A stretch of DNA of 32,451 bases from Streptococcus cristatus (GTDB taxonomy: Bacteria; Bacillota; Bacilli; Lactobacillales; Streptococcaceae): NCBI RefSeq assembly GCF_003943815.1, contig NZ_RJNA01000015.1, positions 1 to 32,451 on the forward strand, given 5' to 3'. Made by a program: the position numbers and the translations under genes. Numbering within the stretch: the first letter of the stretch is position 1; each line of letters starts with the position of its first letter. Below the pieces are notes generated by a model. It ran no database searches, had not been told where the DNA came from, and worked only from the letters and a program-made list of their open reading frames with translations. Shown piece after piece: positions 1 to 13,516 of this stretch.

Positions 1-1
1 A

Positions 2-5605
<5,604 letters not shown>

Positions 5606-5652
5606 GATATTCTCTTTATAAAATTTAAGCAATATCAAGTTTAGAGTAAAAC

Positions 5653-5700
5653 AGAGGCTATTAGGATTATTAAAATTCTACTAGCCTCTAGTTTTGTTGT
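5653..5700 (+). terminator. Intrinsic terminator of the surface-protein gene
   Basis: Inverted repeat agaggctattag and ctactagcctct (one G-U pair) with a 13-nt loop, followed by the U-rich gttttgttgt. It lies between the surface-protein stop and the glycosyltransferase ribosome site, so the latter may be partly read through or use its own weak promoter. Confidence 0.75.
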
Positions 5701-5722
5701 ATTAATGTTTTGGAGGAATTGA

Positions 5723-6871
5723 ATGTCATCAATTGTATTGAATATGATTGTAAAAAATGAAGCCCATATAATTTTGGAAACACTCCAAAATTTGGTCAAT
5801 TCAATCACATTTGACTACTGGGTCATTTCTGACACTGGCTCCACAGATGGAACGGAAAACCTCATCTTGAACTTTTTTAGTGAGGTGGGGATTCCAGGAG
5901 AATTGCACAAAGATGAATGGCAAAACTTTGCCTATAATAGAAATTTAGCCCTAAATTATGCAAGAGGAAAGGGAGACTATATTCTAATCTTTGATGCAGA
6001 TGATTTCGTTGAAGGTAGTTTAAAAATTTCTACTGATCTTGAAGCAGATGCCTATTATCTCAATTTTTCAGATGAGAGTGGAGTTCTTTCATTTCGTCGT
6101 GTAGCTCTTGTTAAAAATAATCCAGAAATTTATTGGCGAGGAGTTGTGCATGAATTTATTGAATTGCCTGAAGGTGCCAGTTATGGAAATCTTGTAGGAC
6201 CTTATTCAGTCATTGCAAGAACAAGAGGCGCACGAAGTCTAGACGATGATAAATATTATCATGATGCAACTGTACTTGCAAATGCCGTTTATAATAATCA
6301 AGACCCTGATTTAGAGCCTAGATATACCTTTTATTGTGCGAGATCTTATCGTGATGCAGGTTTATACCAGGAGGCCTTGTCTTGGTTCAAAAAACGTGCA
6401 GTTATGACGGATGGATGGTCAGAGGAAGCTTATTATTCTTGTCTAGAAATAGCGCAAATTTATGAAAATGAAGGGAAAGCTTTTGAAGGACGGGAGTATT
6501 TGGAAAAAGCTATCCAGATTAACCCTAATCGCGCTGAAGCATGGTCTCAATTAGCTAAATTATATAGAGAGGCAGGGCAGCATCACATTGCTTTTGCTTA
6601 TGCTTATATGGCTAAGGATTTAGAATTGAATCCGGATAGTCTTTTCAGCTGGAACAGGGTTTATGACTATTGGATTCCATTTGAATTGTTAGAAAATGGT
6701 GTCAAAATAGGGAATTTTGAAGTTGCCTACCAAGGCTTCAGAGCTTTGATTATGGCAGGACAGGCCGATACTTATAAGAACTATTATGAATACTTACCTC
6801 AGTTCGAACAGTATCTAGATAATGAGATTATTGAGAAGATTATAGAAGTCATTAACGGTACAGAAGCTTAA
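5723..6871 (+). CDS. Family 2 glycosyltransferase with C-terminal tetratricopeptide repeats
   Basis: 382 aa, start ATG preceded by TGGAGGAA. The N-terminal GT-A domain shows LNMIVKNEA near the start, ISDTGSTDGT at about residues 35-44, and the metal-binding acidic motif FDADD at 90-94. The pattern EWQNFAYNRN upstream of it recalls the SunS-like branch of GT2 enzymes that glycosylate peptides. Residues about 200-310 form TPR-like helices (for example EYLEKAIQINPNRAEAWSQL), common in protein-modifying transferases. No signal peptide or membrane segment is seen, so the enzyme is cytoplasmic. Its position directly downstream of a Thr-rich collagen-like surface protein suggests it adds sugar to that protein before export, as adjacent glycosyltransferases do for BclA-type proteins. 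The family call is firm; the target is inferred. Confidence 0.85.
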   Translation: MSSIVLNMIVKNEAHIILETLQNLVNSITFDYWVISDTGSTDGTENLILNFFSEVGIPGELHKDEWQNFAYNRNLALNYARGKGDYILIFDADDFVEGSLKISTDLEADAYYLNFSDESGVLSFRRVALVKNNPEIYWRGVVHEFIELPEGASYGNLVGPYSVIARTRGARSLDDDKYYHDATVLANAVYNNQDPDLEPRYTFYCARSYRDAGLYQEALSWFKKRAVMTDGWSEEAYYSCLEIAQIYENEGKAFEGREYLEKAIQINPNRAEAWSQLAKLYREAGQHHIAFAYAYMAKDLELNPDSLFSWNRVYDYWIPFELLENGVKIGNFEVAYQGFRALIMAGQADTYKNYYEYLPQFEQYLDNEIIEKIIEVINGTEA

Positions 6872-6929
6872 TTGAATCTGTCAATACGTTTTTTTGTCGA
6901 CTATAACGGCCTGATACATGCCAAACTTT

Positions 6930-6959
6930 GGAGAGGACCAATTGGTCTTCTCCTTTTTT
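6930..6959 (+). terminator. Intrinsic terminator after the glycosyltransferase gene
   Basis: ggagaggacc and ggtcttctcc pair over 10 bp (one G-U) around an AATT loop and are followed by six T. Confidence 0.85.
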
Positions 6960-7011
6960 GCTCTTGGAGCAGTTGGTATTAGCTTAACTTTCAGTTTTAA
7001 AAGTCAAAAAA

Positions 7012-7040
7012 AAACAGAAATTCCTTATGAATTTCTGTTT
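7012..7040 (-). terminator. Bidirectional terminator, mainly for pepT
   Basis: Perfect 12-bp inverted repeat aaacagaaattc and gaatttctgttt with a 5-nt loop. It is flanked by A-runs on the left and T-runs on the right, so it can act on both strands. It abuts the pepT stop codon at 7047. Confidence 0.85.
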
Positions 7041-7046
7041 TTTTAT

Positions 7047-8270
7047 TTATTCTTGATAAGAGACGATGCCAATGATAGTATCGACAGCGCGTTCCATGGT
7101 TTCTAAGCTGACATACTCAAATCGTCCGTGCATATTTTCACCACCGGCGAAGAGGTTCGGTGTTGGGATGCCCATAAAGGAAATTTTTGAGCCATCAGTT
7201 CCGCCACGAATAGGCTCGATAACCGGCTGGATGTCCAAACTTTCCATGACTGCTTTAGCGATATGGATTGGTGTCATGTCCTTTTCAATGACCTGCTTCA
7301 TGTTGTAATACTGGTCTTTGAGGGTCAAGATGACGCGCTCGCTACTCAGCTCTTGGTTCATCTTATCAGCAATGACCTTCATAGCAGCTTTGCGATTTTT
7401 AAAAGTCTCTGTCTCAAAATCGCGGATAATGTAGCTTGCTTGAGCTTCTTCGACAGTACCAGTCAGGTTCATCAGGTGGTAGAAGCCTTGGTAGCCCTCA
7501 GTCTTCTCTGGTCGGTCGGATTCTGGCAGCTGGTTGTGGAAGTCAATAGCCAGCTGAAGAGCGTTAACCATCTGGTCTTTAGCAGTTCCTGGATGGACAT
7601 TGCGGCCTTGGAAGGTTAGTTCTGCTCCAGCAGCACTAAAGGTTTCGTACTGGAGCTCGCCTAGAGGTCCGCCATCTACCGTGTAAGCAAAGTCTACATT
7701 AAAGTCTTCAGCGTCAAACTTATCAGCTCCGATACCGATTTCCTCGTCTGGACCAAAGCCCACTCGGATTTCTCCATGCTTGATCTCTGGATGGGCAGAC
7801 AGGTATTCGATAGCAGTCATGATTTCAGCAATACCTGACTTGTCGTCTGCTCCCAAAAGGGTTGTTCCGTCAGTCGTAATCAGAGTTTGGCCCTTGTATT
7901 TATGGAGACTTGCAAAGTCTGCAGGATCTAAGTTGAAGCCAGATTGCCCAAGCGGAATCACACCGCCGTCATAATTTTCAATGACCTGTGGCTGGATGTT
8001 TTCTGCGTTGAAATCCGCCGTATCCATGTGGGAAATAAAGCCAATCTTGCGGGTAAAGCTAGGATCGTTGGCTGGCAGAGTCCCAATTGCAAATCCGTTG
8101 GGCAGGTAGTAGACATTTTCCAAGCCAACTCGCTTCATCTCAGGAATGAGGACATTGTTAGCAAAGTCCACCTGACTCTGGGTGCTGGGTGTAGTAGTAG
8201 ATGTTTCGTCTGAGCGTGTGTTAACTTTGACATAGGTCAGGAAACGATCTAAAAGATTAGGGTATTTCAT
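7047..8270 (-). CDS. pepT: Peptidase T (tripeptide aminopeptidase, M20B)
   Basis: 407 aa, the usual length. It removes the N-terminal residue of tripeptides in the cytoplasm and feeds amino acids from imported peptides into metabolism. The two-zinc M20 site is complete: H81 and D83 in ISHMDTAD, bridging D142 in LLGADDKSG, catalytic E176 and ligand E177 in GPDEEIG, D199 in TVDGG, and the C-terminal His in [11 protein letters not shown]. The start ATG has AAAAAGGAG at good spacing. It is monocistronic, with an extended -10 upstream (8301-8306) and a shared terminator downstream. Confidence 0.97.
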   Translation of the reverse strand: MKYPNLLDRFLTYVKVNTRSDETSTTTPSTQSQVDFANNVLIPEMKRVGLENVYYLPNGFAIGTLPANDPSFTRKIGFISHMDTADFNAENIQPQVIENYDGGVIPLGQSGFNLDPADFASLHKYKGQTLITTDGTTLLGADDKSGIAEIMTAIEYLSAHPEIKHGEIRVGFGPDEEIGIGADKFDAEDFNVDFAYTVDGGPLGELQYETFSAAGAELTFQGRNVHPGTAKDQMVNALQLAIDFHNQLPESDRPEKTEGYQGFYHLMNLTGTVEEAQASYIIRDFETETFKNRKAAMKVIADKMNQELSSERVILTLKDQYYNMKQVIEKDMTPIHIAKAVMESLDIQPVIEPIRGGTDGSKISFMGIPTPNLFAGGENMHGRFEYVSLETMERAVDTIIGIVSYQE

Positions 8271-8300
8271 AAAAGCTCCTTTTTCATTTCATTTAAGTCT

Positions 8301-8309
8301 ATTTTAGCA
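8301..8309 (-). promoter_or_regulatory. Probable extended -10 promoter for pepT
   Basis: Minus-strand TGCTAAAAT lies about 30 nt from the pepT start. No good -35 is visible at 17 nt, so the call rests on the extended -10 and its position. Confidence 0.45.
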
Positions 8310-8482
8310 CAATCTTGAACAAAAGACACCCGAAAGTCAACATTTCTCTAGTTGAAGGTCTTGGAAGATGCTCGTAGTGGAAATAGCTGCAAATAAGATT
8401 TGTAAGAGTAGACAATAGAAAATTTTGGCAAGCCTATTAATATAAAATGATTGAGAAAAGCAGTGGCAAAAATGCTAGAGGT

Positions 8483-8511
8483 TCATGTTAAAGGAAATTT
8501 TGTGATATAAT
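8483..8511 (+). promoter_or_regulatory. Extended -10 promoter for cutC
   Basis: TGATATAAT at 8503-8511 is a perfect extended -10, 40 nt before the cutC start. The -35 position is poor. The rest of the 281-bp gap between pepT and cutC shows no other recognisable element. Confidence 0.7.
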
Positions 8512-8551
8512 AAAAAGTAGAAAATCAATATAGTAAATAAGAGGTAGTACC

Positions 8552-9184
8552 ATGATTTATGAATTTTGTGCTGAGAATGTCACCTTACTAGACAAGGCTT
8601 TAGAGGCTGGAGCGAAGCGGGTTGAGCTGTGTGATAATCTAACAGTTGGTGGAACAACGCCTAGCTACGGTGTCATCGAGGCTGCAGTACGAATGGTCAA
8701 GCCTTATGATGCGACTGTGATGACCATGATTCGTCCTCGTGGTGGGAATTTTGTCTATTCAGATTTGGAAATCGAGATAATGCTTTCGGACATTCAGAAG
8801 GCACGTGAAGCAGGGAGTCATGGCCTCGTTTTTGGTGTTTTAACGGAAAATAATGAGATTGATTATCCTAAGATGAAGCGGCTGCTTGAGGCAGCTCAGG
8901 GGCTGGATGTGGTCTTCCATATGGCTTTTGACGCTATTCCTGCTGAATATCAGTTCGGAGAGCTAGACTGGCTGGTTGAACATGGAGTTAAGCGGATTTT
9001 GACTCATGGCGGGCCAGCGTCAGAGTCCATTCTAGAGCATTTGGCTTGGCTGGATGAATTGATTGAGCATGCGGCAGGGCGGATAGAAATTTTACCTGGT
9101 GGTGGGATTAATCTAGAAAATCGTGCCGAGATTGCTGACACTTTGGGTGTTGATCAATTGCACGGCACCAAAGTAGTATTTTAG
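8552..9184 (+). CDS. cutC: CutC family protein
   Basis: 210 aa TIM-barrel protein. Diagnostic segments are the opening EFCAENVTLLDKALEAGAKR followed by VELCDNL, TVGGTTPSYG, MIRPRGGNFVYS, FHMAFD and the phosphate-loop-like LPGGGIN near the end. It was named for copper homeostasis in E. coli, but that role is disputed and no enzymatic reaction is firmly established. The start has AAGAGGTAGT upstream. The next gene begins 11 nt after its stop, so the two are co-transcribed from 8503. Confidence 0.93.
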   Translation: MIYEFCAENVTLLDKALEAGAKRVELCDNLTVGGTTPSYGVIEAAVRMVKPYDATVMTMIRPRGGNFVYSDLEIEIMLSDIQKAREAGSHGLVFGVLTENNEIDYPKMKRLLEAAQGLDVVFHMAFDAIPAEYQFGELDWLVEHGVKRILTHGGPASESILEHLAWLDELIEHAAGRIEILPGGGINLENRAEIADTLGVDQLHGTKVVF

Positions 9185-9195
9185 CAGGAAAGTTC

Positions 9196-9867
9196 ATGCT
9201 GGATTTATTTGAAAAATATAGGCTGAAGGAAGAAAGTTTGCTGGATTATGGCTTTGTCAGGTCTAGTGCAGAATACAGATATTCGACTAAGATTATGACT
9301 GGCGACTTCCAGATAGATGTGCTGATTTCTGATGGAAAACTGGATTTTCAGGTGCTTGACTTGGATACAGGTGATGAATATCGACCAGTCAAGATGGAAA
9401 GTATGGCTGGAGAGTTTGTCGGACTAGTCAGAGCGGCCTGTCAGGAGATTTTGCTGGATATTCGGCAGCATTGCTTTGAGGAAGTAGGTTTTCTTTATGA
9501 GCAAAGTCAGCGACTGAGTAGCTATGTGGCGGATACTTATCAGGGGCAGTTGGAGTATCTTTGGGAAAATTCTTCTCGTAAAAGCGCTAATAGAGCCGCT
9601 GTTTTTCGCCATCAGGATAGTAAGAAATGGTACGGAGCTTTTTTGACAACCGATTGGTCTAAGTTTGAAAAGGAGCGCAGTGGTGCGGTCGAGGTCCTAA
9701 ATGTCAAGAGTGACCGAGTTGCGGAACTTATTCAAAAAAAGGGAATTTATCCCGCCTTTCATATGAATAAAAAATACTGGCTCAGCCTGCCCTTGGATGG
9801 AACTTTGCTCGATCAGCAACTTTTTGATTTGCTGGACACCAGCTTTGTCCTGACTAAGAAAAGATGA
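9196..9867 (+). CDS. MmcQ/YjbR family protein with extra N-terminal domain
   Basis: 223 aa. The last 110 or so residues carry the MmcQ/YjbR fold signature: KKWYGAFL, EVLNVKSD, GIYPAFHMNKKYWLSL and a C-terminal LFDLLDTSF. This fold resembles CyaY/frataxin and is often labelled DNA-binding without strong evidence. The first half (LFEKYRLKEESLLDYGF, DFQIDVLISDGKLDF) is a streptococcal-type extension I cannot name. It follows cutC by 11 nt with AGGAAAG as ribosome site. No function is proposed beyond the fold. Confidence 0.8.
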   Translation: MLDLFEKYRLKEESLLDYGFVRSSAEYRYSTKIMTGDFQIDVLISDGKLDFQVLDLDTGDEYRPVKMESMAGEFVGLVRAACQEILLDIRQHCFEEVGFLYEQSQRLSSYVADTYQGQLEYLWENSSRKSANRAAVFRHQDSKKWYGAFLTTDWSKFEKERSGAVEVLNVKSDRVAELIQKKGIYPAFHMNKKYWLSLPLDGTLLDQQLFDLLDTSFVLTKKR

Positions 9868-9906
9868 GGATAGTTTGCCTGAGTTTCATTTTTAGATGAA
9901 ATAGCG

Positions 9907-9954
9907 TATAATAGAGATAGTGAGAAACGGACAGTCGGATTAAGGGCTGTCCGT
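9907..9954 (+). promoter_or_regulatory. Promoter -10 and leader hairpin of the ABC exporter operon
   Basis: TATAAT at 9907-9912, with only a weak -35 (TTTCAT at 9884). The transcript would start near 9919 and almost at once form a perfect 8-bp hairpin, acggacag with ctgtccgt (9927-9954), followed by cctttgttt. The hairpin could be an attenuator or simply a stabilising 5' structure; the T-run is imperfect. Confidence 0.55.
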
Positions 9955-9979
9955 CCTTTGTTTGGAATGAGGAAACGGA

Positions 9980-11728
9980 ATGAATCTTATCAGAAAACTG
10001 GACTGGTTTTTTAAACTGGAGAAACGGCGCTATATGATCGGCATTTTGGCCTTGTCTTTGGTCAGTGTTTTTAATCTGATTCCGCCACGAGTCATTGGGC
10101 AGGTCATAGATAGAATTGCTAGGCAGGATCTGACTACTGAAGAATTTGCTTATAATCTTCTTCTTTTGATTTTGTCCGCTTTCATCATGTATGGTCTGCG
10201 GTATGTCTGGCGGCTCTATATCTTTGGCACAGCAAATGATCTGGGGCGCATCTTACGCTTTCGCCTTTTTGAACATTTTACGAAAATGTCACGAAGTTTT
10301 TATCAAAAATACCGAACGGGTGACCTCATGGCCCATGCGACCAATGATATCAATGCAGTAGTCAGCGTGGCTGGCGGTGGTGTTATGTCAGCGGTAGATG
10401 CTTCTATTACGGCCTTGGTGACCCTCATCACCATGTTTTTGGTCTTGGACTGGCGGTTGACTCTGATTGCCATTCTCCCTCTGCCCTTTCTGTCTTGGGG
10501 AACCAGCTTGATTGGTCGGAAGAATCACGAGAGCTTTAAAGCGGCTCAGGAGGCTTTTTCTGATCTCAACAATAAAGTTCAGGAAAGCGTAGCAGGGATT
10601 AAAGTGACCAAGTCCTTTGGCTATCAGAATGCGGAGATTCAGTCTTTTGCAGCTATCAACCAAGAAGTCTACCAAAAGAACATCTTGGCTGCCAAGTACA
10701 ATTCCCTGTTTGACCCGATGGTGCTAATTTTTGTCGGCTTGTCCTATGTTCTGACCCTGATTTTCGGAGGAATATTTATCTCCCAAGGTCAATTTACAGT
10801 CGGTGAGCTGGTTACTTTTATGACTTATCTGGATATGCTGGTTTGGCCACTGCAGGCGATGGGTTATCTAGTGAATATCAGTCAGCGGGGATCCGTTTCC
10901 TATGAACGGATTGAGAGCTTGCTGGCTGAGGAGTCAGATGTCGAGGAAGCCAAGCAGCCACTTGCCAGTATTCAAAATGGCCGACTGGACTATGAGATAG
11001 ATTACTTTGCTTATGAGAACGAAGTGACTTTGAAGGATATTCACTTTACATTAGAAAAAGGGCAGACCTTGGGGATCGTCGGGCCGACTGGATCTGGGAA
11101 GACCACCTTGCTACGCCTTTTGCTTCGGGAGCAGGATATTCAAGAAGGAGCAATTTATCTGAATGGCCACGATATCCGAGAGTATGCTCTTAAGGATCTG
11201 CGCGGTCTGATTGGTTATGTGCCCCAGGATCAGATACTCTTTGCCCTGTCCATTCGGGACAATATTCGCTTTGCCAATCCAGAACTGTCAGAAGAGCAGG
11301 TCATCCGAGCAGCCCAGCTGTGTGGTGTTTATGAGGATATTAAGGCTATGCCGGATGGTTTGGATACGCTACTTGGCGAGCGGGGCGTCTCGCTTTCTGG
11401 TGGTCAGAAGCAGCGTTTGGCTATGAGCAGAGCCCTCATCACTAATCCAGAAATTTTGATTTTGGATGATTCCTTGTCAGCAGTGGATGCCAAGACCGAG
11501 CATGTGATTTTAGAAAATCTAAAGCAGGAACGAGCTGGTAAGACGACCATTATCACTGCCCATCGTCTGTCAGCCATTGTCCATGCGGATTTGATCCTAG
11601 TGCTGGAGAATGGCCGTATTAAGGAACGAGGTAGCCACCAAGAACTTCTGGCAGCAGAGGGCTGGTATGCTCAAACCTATCAAAATCAACAACTATATGA
11701 ACGTTTCAAGGAGGAGTCTGCAAAATGA
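9980..11728 (+). CDS. Heterodimeric ABC exporter subunit 1 (LmrC/BmrC-like)
   Basis: 582 aa half-transporter: an N-terminal six-helix exporter domain (about 15-300) and a C-terminal ATPase. Walker A is GPTGSGKT at 368-375, the signature is canonical LSGGQ at 472-476, and the switch His is H528. After Walker B (ILILD) the residue is Asp497 instead of catalytic Glu. This places a degenerate ATP site in this subunit, as in the LmrCD, BmrCD and TM287/288 heterodimers. Its stop overlaps the next start by 4 nt, so the pair is translationally coupled. The likely role is export of drugs or lipid-like compounds; the substrate cannot be told from sequence. Confidence 0.93.
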   Translation: MNLIRKLDWFFKLEKRRYMIGILALSLVSVFNLIPPRVIGQVIDRIARQDLTTEEFAYNLLLLILSAFIMYGLRYVWRLYIFGTANDLGRILRFRLFEHFTKMSRSFYQKYRTGDLMAHATNDINAVVSVAGGGVMSAVDASITALVTLITMFLVLDWRLTLIAILPLPFLSWGTSLIGRKNHESFKAAQEAFSDLNNKVQESVAGIKVTKSFGYQNAEIQSFAAINQEVYQKNILAAKYNSLFDPMVLIFVGLSYVLTLIFGGIFISQGQFTVGELVTFMTYLDMLVWPLQAMGYLVNISQRGSVSYERIESLLAEESDVEEAKQPLASIQNGRLDYEIDYFAYENEVTLKDIHFTLEKGQTLGIVGPTGSGKTTLLRLLLREQDIQEGAIYLNGHDIREYALKDLRGLIGYVPQDQILFALSIRDNIRFANPELSEEQVIRAAQLCGVYEDIKAMPDGLDTLLGERGVSLSGGQKQRLAMSRALITNPEILILDDSLSAVDAKTEHVILENLKQERAGKTTIITAHRLSAIVHADLILVLENGRIKERGSHQELLAAEGWYAQTYQNQQLYERFKEESAK

Positions 11729-13464
11729 CAAAACAATCAACTTTTAGACGCCTCCTAGGTTATATGTGGCGCTACAAATGGATTAGCCTCCTGGCTCTAG
11801 CCTTTATTTTCGCAACGACTCTGGTGACAACGGCCTTGCCGCTCTTGGCTCGGTTTTATATTGACCAGTTTGTTAGCCGAGAGGCAGCCACAAATGGGCT
11901 CTATCTTCTGGGAATTTACTATGGTCTCTTTCTTTTGCGGGTGCTCCTTACTTTTCTGGGGCAGTATGCTTTTGCACGAGTGGCTTATAGCATTGTCCGC
12001 GATCTCCGTCAGGAGACTTTTGCGAATATGCAGCAATTAGGGATGGCGTATTTTGATCAGACTGCAGGAGGAGCTATTGTTTCCCGCTTGACCAATGATA
12101 CCCAGTCAGTGGCTGATATGTTTAGCAGTATTTTTTCAAACTTCCTCAGCTCCATGCTTATCTTGGTAGTGACAATTGCAACCATGCTGGCTCTGAATTG
12201 GCGGCTGACTCTGCTGATTGTCCTCTTTTTGCCTGTCATGCTTAGTTCGATTATCCTGTATCAGCGGCTGTCCAATCGCTTGCTCAAGCAAGTTCGAGCC
12301 AGACTAAGCGACCTCAATGTCAAACTTTCTGAGAGCATTGAAGGAATGCGGATCATCCAAGCTTTTGGTCAGGAAAAACGGTTGTTAGAAGAATTTGAAG
12401 CAATCAATGGGGAACACCTAGACTTTAGCAACCGCTATCTGAATGTGAACAGTCTCTTTCTGCGTCCTGCCATGTCTTTGCTGAAAATCTTGGCATATGC
12501 CCTTATTCTGACTTATTTTGGCTTGAGTTGGCAAGTAGCTGGAGTAACTGCAGGTGTCATGTATGCCTTTATCCAGTATGTCAACCAGCTTTTCAATCCC
12601 TTGATTGATGTCATGCAAAATTACTCTGTTCTTCAGACATCGATGGTGGCTGCGGAGCGCGTTTTTGAACTCATGGATCGTCGAGACTTTGAGCCTGAAC
12701 AAGCAGAAGAAGGACCTGAGATTCAGGCAGGAAATATTGACTTTCAGCACGTGAGCTTTTCCTATGACGGAAAGAGAGAGATTCTAAAGGACATTTCCTT
12801 TAGCGTTAAGCAAGGCGAGACGATTGCTTTTGTCGGGTCAACGGGTTCGGGCAAATCCTCCATTATTAACCTTTTCCTGCGTTTTTATGAATTTGAGATA
12901 GGGAAGATTCTTATCGATGGCAGAGACATCAGAGACTATAGTCAAGCAGAGTTACGCCGCAATATCGGTCTTGTCTTGCAGGATCCCTTTCTCTACCACG
13001 GCACCATTGCCTCCAATATCCGCATGTATCAGGAAAATCTATCGCAAGCAGAGGTCGAAGAAGCAGCTCGCTTTGTCGATGCCCATGACTTTATCAGCCA
13101 TCTAGCTCAGGGCTATGATAGTCCGGTTACTGAACGCGGGTCCACCTTCTCTAGTGGCCAACGACAGCTTTTGGCTTTTGCCAGAACCATCGCAACCAAG
13201 CCTAAAATCTTGATTTTAGACGAGGCCACTGCCAATATCGATTCGGAAACTGAGGAGCTGATCCAGCATTCTCTCCGGAAAATGCGGCAAGGTCGAACCA
13301 CTATTGCCATCGCCCATCGCCTGTCCACGATTCAGGATGCCAATTGCATCTACGTTTTAGATAAAGGGCGCATCATTGAGTCTGGTAGCCATGAAGAGCT
13401 TCTAGCACAAAATGGGACCTATAAGAAAATGTATCAGTTACAGGCAGGGATGATGGATGCTTGA
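11725..13464 (+). CDS. Heterodimeric ABC exporter subunit 2 (LmrD/BmrD-like)
   Basis: 579 aa with the same half-transporter plan. Walker A is GSTGSGKS at 371-378, Walker B ILILD is followed by catalytic Glu500, and the signature is degenerate FSSGQ at 475-479. Combined with subunit 1 (LSGGQ but Asp497), the dimer has one consensus site (Glu500 facing LSGGQ) and one degenerate site (Asp497 facing FSSGQ). That is diagnostic of the asymmetric multidrug exporter class. ATG overlaps the upstream stop (ATGA). The operon ends at a strong shared terminator. Confidence 0.93.
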   Translation: MTKQSTFRRLLGYMWRYKWISLLALAFIFATTLVTTALPLLARFYIDQFVSREAATNGLYLLGIYYGLFLLRVLLTFLGQYAFARVAYSIVRDLRQETFANMQQLGMAYFDQTAGGAIVSRLTNDTQSVADMFSSIFSNFLSSMLILVVTIATMLALNWRLTLLIVLFLPVMLSSIILYQRLSNRLLKQVRARLSDLNVKLSESIEGMRIIQAFGQEKRLLEEFEAINGEHLDFSNRYLNVNSLFLRPAMSLLKILAYALILTYFGLSWQVAGVTAGVMYAFIQYVNQLFNPLIDVMQNYSVLQTSMVAAERVFELMDRRDFEPEQAEEGPEIQAGNIDFQHVSFSYDGKREILKDISFSVKQGETIAFVGSTGSGKSSIINLFLRFYEFEIGKILIDGRDIRDYSQAELRRNIGLVLQDPFLYHGTIASNIRMYQENLSQAEVEEAARFVDAHDFISHLAQGYDSPVTERGSTFSSGQRQLLAFARTIATKPKILILDEATANIDSETEELIQHSLRKMRQGRTTIAIAHRLSTIQDANCIYVLDKGRIIESGSHEELLAQNGTYKKMYQLQAGMMDA

Positions 13465-13481
13465 TAGAGTAAGAGAAATTC

Positions 13482-13516
13482 AAAAAGTTGTAGGACAATA
13501 AGTCTACAACTTTTTT
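13482..13516. terminator. Bidirectional terminator between exporter operon and MocR gene
   Basis: Perfect 12-bp arms aaaaagttgtag and ctacaacttttt with a 10-nt loop. The right arm includes the stop codon of the minus-strand regulator (13504-13506), so the hairpin overlaps its coding end. Confidence 0.88.

Noticed and set aside
6918..7106. 62-aa plus-strand frame after the glycosyltransferase
   Set aside because: It spans a terminator hairpin and overlaps the end of pepT; no ribosome site.
7066..8213. Several plus-strand frames opposite pepT
   Set aside because: Antisense shadows of a complete M20 peptidase gene with intact catalytic motifs.
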